Assembly: GCA_002348425.1 (NCBI GenBank)
Contig: DEBE01000109.1
Coordinates: 9,589 to 16,038 of the forward strand
Direction of reading: 5' to 3'
Length of the DNA stretch: 6,450 bases
Origin: Alphaproteobacteria bacterium UBA2964
GTDB lineage: Bacteria; Pseudomonadota; Alphaproteobacteria; MPNO01; UBA2964
In this document: positions 1 to 6,021 of the stretch, piece by piece
Position numbering within the stretch: position 1 is the first letter of the stretch
How the letters are laid out: each line of letters starts with the position of its first letter
Program-made: the position numbers and the translations under genes
The notes under the pieces: generated by a model
Told to the model about the DNA's origin: nothing
The model's input: only the letters and a program-made list of their open reading frames with translations
Databases searched by the model: none

Positions 1-612
1 ATAGTTAAACGGATCTGGGCTGAAACCGAATCTTTTGATCACAAGGGCAAGTATTTTAATCTTAAGGGCGTAAAATGTAAGCCCAAGCCGTACGGCGATG
101 AACGGCCTCTTCTAATTAGCGCTGGAAATTCGCCAGTAGGTCGTGCGTTCGCTGCGCGTCATTGCGATTGCCTTTTTACTTCAATTCGTGAACTTGAAGA
201 GCTGGCAGGTAAAGTAGATGATTTAAAGAAACTAGCACCGGATACTAATGCTGGTATTTATGCAAGTGGACACGTAATTACAAAAGCCACCTCAAAAGAG
301 GCTAAAGATTATTATCACTACCTTGTTTATGATAATGGGGATTGGGATGCGGCCGAACATACGGTTAAAATTAGAACAAAGGGGGGCTCGTCTTCTGGGC
401 CAAAGCTCGCAAAGATGAAGGAAGCGATAATCAGCGGAACCGGGACATACCCGGTGGTGGGTAGCTATGATGAAGTTGTGGAATGCTTTAAATTTCTAGC
501 GGACTGTGGATTAAATGGGATGGCAATTGGCCTTGTCAACTATATTGAAGATATGCCGGTCATAAGAGATGAAATACTGCCGCGAATGCAACAAGTTGGT
601 CTGAGGAGTTAA
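1..612 (+). CDS. Luciferase-like (LLM class) flavin-dependent monooxygenase, C-terminal part
   Basis: The reading frame is open from base 1 to the TAA at 610-612, giving the last 203 residues; the start and the N-terminal half of the TIM barrel lie upstream of the window. Recognisable family features are the GKYFNLKGV and PKP stretch (fragment residues 15-30), the segment LLISAGNSPVGRAFAARHCD (37-56) typical of the barrel region near the FMN site, and the closing pattern GTYPVVGSYDEV followed by GLNGMAIGLVNYIEDMP and an EILPRMQQVGLR tail (148-202). These resemble SsuD/SfnG/RutA-type monooxygenases, which use reduced FMN and O2 to oxidise organosulfur, pyrimidine or other small substrates in the cytoplasm. 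The substrate cannot be told from this part. It converges on the lyase gene that follows, with a 50-bp gap in which I see no convincing terminator hairpin. Family assignment is firm; the subfamily is open. Confidence 0.88.
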   Translation: MVKRIWAETESFDHKGKYFNLKGVKCKPKPYGDERPLLISAGNSPVGRAFAARHCDCLFTSIRELEELAGKVDDLKKLAPDTNAGIYASGHVITKATSKEAKDYYHYLVYDNGDWDAAEHTVKIRTKGGSSSGPKLAKMKEAIISGTGTYPVVGSYDEVVECFKFLADCGLNGMAIGLVNYIEDMPVIRDEILPRMQQVGLRS

Positions 613-662
613 CTTAAAAAATAGCTTTCAGAGTTTCACTTTAATAAAAACATTATTCCGAA

Positions 663-1625
663 TCATTCTACTCGCTTTAGGTTTTCTGCGCCCTCGTATG
701 AAAGTCTGGCCTTTTTGATCGCTATCCTAATACCCTCTCTTTCTTTGTCCGATAGTTTGACGAGCGGTGGACGAACGACCGCTGATGGCATACGGCCAAG
801 CATTACTAGGGCTTCTTTCATTCTATTATGCATGTCTGTTGCTGGCTTACCATAAAAGCATTGGGCCGTTGGGTATATTCGGTCGTTAATTTTCTGAGCT
901 CCTTTAAGGTCACCTTGTTGAATGGATTCAAAAAGAGCTACTTGTAAATCAGCTATAATACTACCGGAGCCAGACAATAATCCATTGGCACCCATTGCTA
1001 GTGAACTCATAAGCCAAGCACTATTTGTTGTTAACACGTTGAATGGACGAGAATAGTTTTGTAGTTCTCTAATATGTCGTTCATGTATTTGACCACTATT
1101 CCAATCCTTGATTGCGACAAGGTTAGGTATTTCATCAATCATTCTGATTAAGGTATCCAATTGATACGCTTGTTCGGCGGGATATTGAAAAGCAATTATT
1201 GGCAAGTTTGTAGCTTCGGCGATAACCTTAAAATGGGTTAAACCCATTTCTGGATTGAGCTGACCTTGCATCAACATAATTGGTTGAGGAGGAAACACTA
1301 GTAGACACGAGGCACCGGCAGCTTCCGACCACTTTGCTATACGCGCTGCCTCATGGCTTCCATCGGCCCACACCCCATTGATGACTGGAATATTATCCCC
1401 TACCTCTTCAAGAGAAAGGTCAAGTATTCTTTTTTGTTCTTCAATTGAGCAAGCGTGAACTTCAGACGCATGACCATTTATAGTTATCCCTGAAATTCCT
1501 TTAACATTACTGACATGTTTTAAATGCTCGCGGGTTGCTAGTTCATCTATCGAATAGTCTGAATGGAAGGCTAAGAGTGTGGCAGGAATAACCCCACTTG
1601 GCGTAAAATTTTTAAATCTCGGCAT
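663..1625 (-). CDS. Dihydrodipicolinate synthase / N-acetylneuraminate lyase family protein (not DapA itself)
   Basis: A 320-residue protein, slightly longer than the roughly 290-300 usual for the family, ATG start with a weak AGAGAA purine stretch a few bases upstream. Family marks in order: GVIPATLLAF (11-20), strand GISGITING (43-51), the NGVWADGSHEAARIA region (83-97), the lyase strand IPNLVAIKDWN (166-176) with the probable Schiff-base Lys173, and GANGLLSGSGSIIADL (212-227). Members form a Schiff base with pyruvate or a 2-oxo acid and carry out aldol condensation, cleavage or dehydration in the cytoplasm. Two catalytic signatures differ from DapA: the GTTGE pyruvate-carboxylate loop reads GHASE (51-55), and where DapA has the YNVP tyrosine this protein reads FQYP (146-149). 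I therefore expect a specialised catabolic lyase, hydratase or 2-oxo-acid aldolase rather than lysine biosynthesis. The 115 bp between it and the terminator upstream is AT-rich; a separate promoter is likely but I could not pick one with confidence. Confidence 0.88.
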   Translation of the reverse strand: MPRFKNFTPSGVIPATLLAFHSDYSIDELATREHLKHVSNVKGISGITINGHASEVHACSIEEQKRILDLSLEEVGDNIPVINGVWADGSHEAARIAKWSEAAGASCLLVFPPQPIMLMQGQLNPEMGLTHFKVIAEATNLPIIAFQYPAEQAYQLDTLIRMIDEIPNLVAIKDWNSGQIHERHIRELQNYSRPFNVLTTNSAWLMSSLAMGANGLLSGSGSIIADLQVALFESIQQGDLKGAQKINDRIYPTAQCFYGKPATDMHNRMKEALVMLGRMPSAVVRPPLVKLSDKEREGIRIAIKKARLSYEGAENLKRVE

Positions 1626-1740
1626 CGAATTTCTCTAGAATGATATACTCAAGGTTTCAATATCTTTTATAAAACTTAATTAAAATTAACATTCTTTAGT
1701 GCAAGTAAAAATCGGATAAGATTCTAAAACATGCCCAAAC

Positions 1741-1773
1741 AAAAAAGGGCCCCAAAATACAATTTGGGACCCT
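1741..1773 (-). terminator. Intrinsic terminator after the TctC-like gene
   Basis: Read on the minus strand, an 11-bp stem AGGGTCCCAAA pairs with TTTGGGGCCCT across a 6-base loop and runs directly into six T residues (1746-1741). It lies 18 bp past the TGA stop of the TctC-like gene. The single non-Watson-Crick position is G-U in the minus-strand RNA but C-A in a plus-strand RNA, so the hairpin favours minus-strand transcription. It would end the bicupin/EutA-like/TctC-like transcript and separates it from the downstream lyase gene. Confidence 0.85.
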
Positions 1774-1791
1774 CTATATAATAGTACTAGG

Positions 1792-3093
1792 TCAATCGCA
1801 GATAATTTTTTTTGCTCGTGTCTTGTGTCCATAATAATGGAAAGCACAATTCATACCCTTTTTGATTGCCTTTCGTTTGACCTTTTTTCCACCAATGGTG
1901 ACTTTGGTTTTTTTACCGGAAACTTTGGCGGTTCGTTTTTTGCCATCATTTGTTTTTATCGTTATGCGTCGACCGCCACGTTTTGTTTTTGTAACTTTCC
2001 CTTTGTCTACGACAATAGGAAGTACGACTTTCTCTACCTTGCCTTTGAATTTGAAGTGGCCTTGTAAGGCGGCAAGCTTAGATTTTGGAACCTTTGCTAT
2101 ATCATTTACGAGTTTCTGAATTTCTTCACCAGTGACAAGCTCAATCTCACGACGAACACGCTTGGCGTCCTTAAGAAATACGGGATCTTTTACCATGGCT
2201 ACAAATGCCTGACGTATAGCTTGTACCCGCGCTTTTGGCACTCCTGGAGCCATCGCAAATGGTCTGCCCATGATGCCCGGTACCATGGTAAGTTTAAAGA
2301 AGGTACGCACGTCATCGACGTTTTGTCCTTTTGCAAGGTTATCCTTTGTAAGTAGCTCTTCAAGCATTGGTACGCCAAGTTTTTTCATTTCTGGGTCAGG
2401 TTGAAGTGAAACCTGAACAAGAGGCACCATTTTCGGCAAATAGGATCCTGCTATCTCTTTAAAAGAAGCCCAACTTTGACAAACACCGTCTAGCTCCTTG
2501 CGCTGAATAGCGAGATGTATTTGCGGGGTACCCGGATAACCACGAATTAATTTGAATTTAGTTACAACTAAATTGTTGAAAAGTGCTGGCCAAAATTCGG
2601 TGGCATTTTTACCGGTACCACCCAAGGCATATTCTTTTTGATATGCATCTTCAAATTTTGTTATTCCTGAGTGCTTTGCAACGGCACAAACTCCCGCTTC
2701 CTTAGCGAGACTACCTAACCATTGGATCTGCTCTGCTTTATACTTGGCTTGTTTGACACCCATCAATTGAACGAGAGCTATTTCCCGCTGCAATCCAGCT
2801 ATAATAGAACCGTCCTGCGGTGCAACATTCGTCACAAAGTTTGTAGCAACGATAGAACCTGCACCGTTCATATTTTGAGCAATAAAGGTTGGATTGCCCG
2901 GAATATGTCTGCCTATATGGCGTCCCACCAAGCGCGCATAAGTGTCATATCCTCCACCCGGGCCAGAACCTATGATAACTTTCATACGTTTACCCTTATA
3001 AAAATCAGCAATTTCATCGGCTTTAGCAGAAACTGCTCCGATTCCCAAGGTTAATGCACCCAGAAAAAGCGGTAATAACTTAATTTTAAACAT
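1792..3093 (-). CDS. TctC/Bug-type periplasmic solute-binding protein with a lysine-rich C-terminal extension
   Basis: A 433-residue binding protein of the tripartite tricarboxylate transporter type, which catches carboxylates in the periplasm. I start it at ATG 3093 rather than the in-frame GTG at 3102, because the GGGGAG ribosome site overlaps that GTG but sits 8 bases before the ATG. Residues 1-25 form a signal peptide (basic KIK, hydrophobic core, likely cleavage after AKA). The TctC core follows: IIGSGPGGGYDTYARLVG (40-57), PGNPTFIAQNMNGAGS (65-80), APQDGSIIAG (91-100), LGGTGKN (157-163) and PGVPKARVQAIRQAF (283-297). Usual family members end near residue 330-345. Here about 85 more residues follow, with roughly 30 Lys/Arg against 4 Asp/Glu, a KVSGKKTKVTIGGKKVKRKA stretch (390-409) and two cysteines (416, 432). 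No TctA or TctB membrane gene is in view, so its transport partner is unknown. The family is sure; the tail's role is not. Confidence 0.9.
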   Translation of the reverse strand: MFKIKLLPLFLGALTLGIGAVSAKADEIADFYKGKRMKVIIGSGPGGGYDTYARLVGRHIGRHIPGNPTFIAQNMNGAGSIVATNFVTNVAPQDGSIIAGLQREIALVQLMGVKQAKYKAEQIQWLGSLAKEAGVCAVAKHSGITKFEDAYQKEYALGGTGKNATEFWPALFNNLVVTKFKLIRGYPGTPQIHLAIQRKELDGVCQSWASFKEIAGSYLPKMVPLVQVSLQPDPEMKKLGVPMLEELLTKDNLAKGQNVDDVRTFFKLTMVPGIMGRPFAMAPGVPKARVQAIRQAFVAMVKDPVFLKDAKRVRREIELVTGEEIQKLVNDIAKVPKSKLAALQGHFKFKGKVEKVVLPIVVDKGKVTKTKRGGRRITIKTNDGKKRTAKVSGKKTKVTIGGKKVKRKAIKKGMNCAFHYYGHKTRAKKIICD

Positions 3094-3101
3094 AAAAGAC
3101 A

Positions 3102-3107
3102 CTCCCC
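3102..3107 (-). promoter_or_regulatory. Ribosome binding site that sets the TctC-like start
   Basis: On the minus strand GGGGAG is followed by an 8-base spacer and ATG at 3093. The last G of this motif is also the first base of the in-frame GTG at 3102, so that GTG cannot be served by it. This decides for the ATG start, which also gives a more ordinary signal peptide. Confidence 0.75.
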
Positions 3108-3175
3108 GAAATTTTAATATCCAGATTTGGTATTTTTAGAGCCTAACAACACCCACACATAAAGCCAACCATCAT

Positions 3176-3191
3176 TTAAAAAGCTTTTTAA
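3176..3191. repeat. Perfect 16-bp AT-rich palindrome across the EutA-like stop codon
   Basis: TTAAAAAGCTTTTTAA reads the same on both strands and covers the TAA stop of the EutA-like gene (3190-3188). It has no loop, so it would be a poor RNA hairpin, and it has only one G-C step. It may be chance in AT-rich sequence or a weak protein site. No clear terminator is seen in the spacer between the EutA-like and TctC-like genes, which supports read-through. Confidence 0.35.
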
Positions 3192-4678
3192 TTGGTGGGT
3201 AAGGAGGCTGGAAAAACCAGAGACTTGATAACGACCGGAACGGCACCGGAAGATGGTATGATTTCTCCTATATCAATATAATCAAATTCACTAAGAGTGA
3301 CGCCATCAATGGAGATTACAGGTGCTTCAATTTTCATTTCTTCCCTGAGATGTATTCCCACCAGTCCGCCAATGTCCCCATCGCTCACAAGAACGATTGG
3401 TAGTTTTTTATTTATTCGTCTCAAAATAGCAGCCTTTACACCCTCACCGAATTGCTGCAGTCGTATAAAGCTCGCGGAGCCCTTCCATTGGAACCCAAGA
3501 GCGACAGGCGTTTGATCATCCACCAGATCCAACCTTGTCAATGCTGTATCAATAGCTGATTTGATATTAACCGTCTCTATATTGGGGGCCGAAAAGTCAA
3601 ACTCGGGCACGATGACCGGCACATTTTTTAAGGGGACTGCATCCCTCGGTTCAATAAATATTGTTGTTCCAGATAATTGCACTGTGTATTGCGACGCTCC
3701 AACGACAGTAGCGCGAATTGTTGCAACAGGCTTTTCAATTGGGGCACCTTGGCTTTCAAATTTTTCTCTTGCATATTTGGCTAATTGTGGCCCTAAATCG
3801 CCGAAGGCGGCGGCTTCGTTGCCGTAAACAAATTCTGATACCCCGCCCGAAAATGTTAGTGCGTCAATATTCTTAATTAGAGGTAGTGCAGGTAATAACA
3901 ACAAATCTTTTGTTTTAGATGATAGTTCTGTTAAGCCGGTAGCCTCAACAATGCGTGTGGCCATTATATCTGCTATTTTTTCTAATTCTTCGTCGTTTGG
4001 TTGCGACCCAATTTTTAAACTTACTCCGACATCATTTGCATGAGCCTTTCCTGTTGGTTCAAGTCTTATTACTTTTCCTCGCTCATTCAAAACGATAAGT
4101 CTAGCACCGCAGTCTACAGCGGTAACCCGTTCGACTTTTCCTTGTCTGCAATGTGCAATTTTAGTAGTTCCCCCACCGATATCCACGTTCACAGTTAATC
4201 CGTCGCTTTTAGATGACCTGATAACCGCTCCGGAACCATGGGCGGCCATTGTAGCTTCAAGCCCGTCACCTGCACTGACTGCAACAAATTTTCCGGCTTC
4301 GGCGGAGAATAATTCACCTATTGCGCGTGCATTTCTTCTCCGTACAGCAACTCCCGTGAGAATTAATGCCCCTGTATCGACATCTGATCGTTCTATTCCG
4401 GCACTTTTAAAGCTTTGATCTATAAATTCGCCAAGCAATTCTGAATCTATATCTTCTCCATCTGAATATGGCGTGAGTTGAATTGGTGGCTCATGTATAG
4501 TTTCACGCTGCGCGACAATATAGCGTGCACCCACCCTTTCCATTAGAACACGAGAAAATACAAGGTGGGACGTTGACGAACCAATATCAACGCCCACGCT
4601 AACTAATTCAATCTCTTCTTCTTCTGCAATATGTCGGTCAACACTTGAAAACCTAGCGCTATTATTTTTCTCGGCCAC
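3188..4678 (-). CDS. EutA-like ethanolamine ammonia-lyase reactivating factor family protein
   Basis: A 496-residue protein of the EutA family (E. coli EutA is about 467). The start is GTG 4678, two bases after the TAG of the bicupin gene, with a TAAGG site about 10 bases upstream, so translation is probably coupled. The actin/Hsp70-like ATPase motifs are present: phosphate loop 1 VGVDIGSSTSHLVFSR (28-43), phosphate loop 2 VNVDIGGGTTKIAHC (163-177), the EutA-type GALILTGVAVRRRNAR (103-118), SAGDGLEATMAAHGSGA (135-151), an adenosine-type loop ALTFSGGVSEFVYG (273-286), and the C-terminal VSDGDIGGLVGIHL (431-444) and DYIDIGEIIPSSGAVPVVIK (466-485). Compared with E. coli it has an acidic N-terminal lead of about 24 residues. 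EutA normally uses ATP to eject damaged cobalamin from EutBC in the cytoplasm. No EutB, EutC or shell protein is in the window, so the client here is unknown. Family assignment is strong; function as a true EutA is uncertain, so no symbol is given. Confidence 0.88.
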   Translation of the reverse strand: MAEKNNSARFSSVDRHIAEEEEIELVSVGVDIGSSTSHLVFSRVLMERVGARYIVAQRETIHEPPIQLTPYSDGEDIDSELLGEFIDQSFKSAGIERSDVDTGALILTGVAVRRRNARAIGELFSAEAGKFVAVSAGDGLEATMAAHGSGAVIRSSKSDGLTVNVDIGGGTTKIAHCRQGKVERVTAVDCGARLIVLNERGKVIRLEPTGKAHANDVGVSLKIGSQPNDEELEKIADIMATRIVEATGLTELSSKTKDLLLLPALPLIKNIDALTFSGGVSEFVYGNEAAAFGDLGPQLAKYAREKFESQGAPIEKPVATIRATVVGASQYTVQLSGTTIFIEPRDAVPLKNVPVIVPEFDFSAPNIETVNIKSAIDTALTRLDLVDDQTPVALGFQWKGSASFIRLQQFGEGVKAAILRRINKKLPIVLVSDGDIGGLVGIHLREEMKIEAPVISIDGVTLSEFDYIDIGEIIPSSGAVPVVIKSLVFPASLPTN

Positions 4679-4680
4679 TG

Positions 4681-5901
4681 CTAGTTGGCCTTACTTTCAT
4701 ATAAATCTGGTTCCATTTGGGTTGCAGCTCCAACCTCCCCAAGATAACCCTCAAATTCTTCACGAAGGTAAGGGTCTTCCATGTCGTAGCCGATAGCAGT
4801 TCCGCCATCCCGAACATCGATGGCTCCAAAATCTAAAGCTTTTTCTCCTGGCCTTTTTACTTTACGACCAGGGTGGTGCGGACCAAACCAAGCAGTTAGC
4901 CGGAGTGGTCCAGCGCTAACACCAAAGTGTTGATGATACCAATCACCACTCATGGGCGCAGCTGAAACCATGCCAACAGGTTCGTAATCCTGTCTCATGA
5001 CGAATTCCTCTTTACCATCCTTCCACGGCGTCTGGCCGTGTATCGCCGGCCACGTGTAGGTATAGCCCTTTCCCTTGATGCAAATCAGCACCGCAGCAGA
5101 ACCATGAGCGTGTCCTTTGGAGTAACGACCGGTTTCATGCTGACCAATCCAAAGATAGAAATTATTATCAGTCATATGTGGTTCTATTCGCCGGTAACCG
5201 GGTGATCTTCTGTTATCTAGAGGAAGTTCACAGTCGACGATATCAGGAACAATATTTGTTTGAGTCATCGCAAGACCACGAATAGGGTCCGCAAGAATTT
5301 CATCGCTTGGCTTATAATAATCGTCTCGGTCTGGGTCAAAACGATCACGGAATTTATATGGACAATTAAAAATAAAATCAGCGTTTTCGTATATATTCAT
5401 CACATTGGGTGCAGTATTACCACCGAGCAATAGGGCCGGACTTGAGGATGCGTTTACTACTCGGTACATGGCATTGAGTGGTACAGACCAAAGGGAGCCT
5501 TTTTGCCATTCAAAAACATGAACTTTATCTTCTTGGCCTTCCTCCCATACCTCGGTCGAACCCCTACCCTCCACAACGAAATATTGTTGTTCATAGATAT
5601 GTTTTACAGGATTGAGAGCACCGGCCCCTGGCACTTCTATGATGTGGCAACCCCACATGCCTTCTGTACCATATAGCTGAATGAAGGATGCATTGCCTCC
5701 CATAAGATCCCATTTAGTTGTCGGGAGATTTTGGACCTTACTTACACCGATATCACGGTAAATCGGAATATCTTGAGCCTCCATCCATAAGTCATACGGT
5801 GACTTGGGTGCCTTGAAAGTGCCCAAGCCAGCGCGAGTTAATTTATCTGTGGGCGCTGCCCATTCATGAGTGTGTCCGTCCGGTCCGTCGTGTGGTGCCA
5901 T
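4681..5901 (-). CDS. Bicupin protein, likely metal-dependent dioxygenase or isomerase type, function unknown
   Basis: A 406-residue cytoplasmic protein with no signal peptide or membrane segment, and probably first gene of the minus-strand set. It starts at ATG 5901 with a GAGAG purine run about 9 bases upstream; the next methionine is at residue 40. Two cupin barrels are visible. The first spans about 70-165, with the strand-turn PVKHIYEQQYFVVEGRG (98-114) and closing SLWSVPLNAMYRVVNAS (136-152). The second spans about 245-340, with KGHAHGSAAVLICIKGKG (262-279) and SGDWYHQHFGVSAGP (318-332). Metal ligands are likely His264, His266 and His323 or His325 in the second barrel; the glutamate usual after HxH is missing there (Ala/Val). 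The first barrel keeps only His101 and Glu104. The N-terminus is His-rich (HDGPDGHTHEW). The layout recalls gentisate-1,2-dioxygenase-like bicupins, but the resemblance is not close enough to name a substrate. Confidence 0.85.
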   Translation of the reverse strand: MAPHDGPDGHTHEWAAPTDKLTRAGLGTFKAPKSPYDLWMEAQDIPIYRDIGVSKVQNLPTTKWDLMGGNASFIQLYGTEGMWGCHIIEVPGAGALNPVKHIYEQQYFVVEGRGSTEVWEEGQEDKVHVFEWQKGSLWSVPLNAMYRVVNASSSPALLLGGNTAPNVMNIYENADFIFNCPYKFRDRFDPDRDDYYKPSDEILADPIRGLAMTQTNIVPDIVDCELPLDNRRSPGYRRIEPHMTDNNFYLWIGQHETGRYSKGHAHGSAAVLICIKGKGYTYTWPAIHGQTPWKDGKEEFVMRQDYEPVGMVSAAPMSGDWYHQHFGVSAGPLRLTAWFGPHHPGRKVKRPGEKALDFGAIDVRDGGTAIGYDMEDPYLREEFEGYLGEVGAATQMEPDLYESKAN

Positions 5902-5928
5902 TGAATTTTTCTCTCTATATTTAAATTT

Positions 5929-5951
5929 ACTGTCCAGACTCTACTGGCAGT
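5929..5951. repeat. Bulged inverted repeat near the expected start of the minus-strand transcript
   Basis: ACTG-T-CCAG (5929-5937) pairs with CTGGCAGT (5944-5951) across a 6-base loop: 8 bp with one unpaired T. It falls at about +1 to +22 of the transcript predicted from the promoter at 5957-5985, so it could be an operator or a 5'-end RNA hairpin. Confidence 0.45.
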
Positions 5952-5956
5952 TAAAC

Positions 5957-5985
5957 ATAATAACTTTACATTGCCTAAACGGCAA
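5957..5985 (-). promoter_or_regulatory. Candidate sigma70 promoter for the bicupin/EutA-like/TctC-like set
   Basis: On the minus strand TTGCCG (5985-5980, 4 of 6 to the -35 consensus) is followed by a 17-base spacer and TATTAT (5962-5957, 5 of 6 to the -10 consensus). Transcription would start near 5950, leaving about 48 bases of leader before the bicupin ATG. The -35 hexamer lies inside the inverted repeat at 5968-5989, which fits repressor or activator control. I found no equally good promoter for the plus-strand gene. Confidence 0.5.
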
Positions 5986-5989
5986 ATGT
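5968..5989. repeat. Inverted repeat in the divergent spacer, candidate operator
   Basis: The core TTGCC-TAAAC-GGCAA (5971-5985) is a perfect 5-bp interrupted palindrome. Allowing one bulged A (5985), ACATTGCC pairs over 8 bp with GGCA plus ATGT up to 5989. It overlaps the -35 element of the minus-strand promoter and sits 32 bp upstream of the plus-strand start codon. The core contains a T-N11-A pattern (5972-5984), as in LysR-type sites, but no regulator gene is in view to support that. Confidence 0.45.
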
Positions 5990-6021
5990 GACAACTGTAA
6001 ACGTAATATGGGAGGATATGG

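Noticed and set aside
415..612. A separate 65-residue gene starting at ATG 415
   Set aside because: The frame is open back to base 1 and the upstream residues continue the luciferase-like fold, so this is an internal methionine of the longer protein.
643..657. A possible terminator between the converging monooxygenase and lyase genes (AATAA/TTATT)
   Set aside because: Only a 5-bp A-T stem with no G-C pairs and no adjoining T run; too weak to call.
663..1625. Naming the lyase dapA
   Set aside because: The GTTGE loop and catalytic tyrosine of DapA are replaced, and the gene context is catabolic rather than lysine biosynthesis.
1825..2119. Two overlapping plus-strand open frames of 80-85 codons opposite the end of the TctC-like gene
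   Set aside because: They are antisense to the lysine-rich coding tail, whose codons give few stops on the other strand; they show no ribosome site and no family resemblance.
2722..3054. A 110-codon plus-strand open frame opposite the signal peptide and core of the TctC-like gene
   Set aside because: Antisense to a clearly conserved protein, with a composition that looks like a random frame.
3297..3827. Two plus-strand open frames (3297-3515, 3561-3827) opposite the EutA-like gene
   Set aside because: They lie inside a well-supported minus-strand gene and have no ribosome site or recognisable motif.
6004..6009. TAATAT as a -10 box for the OCD-family gene
   Set aside because: It would start transcription on or after the GGAGG ribosome site at 6011, and no -35 sits at the right distance.
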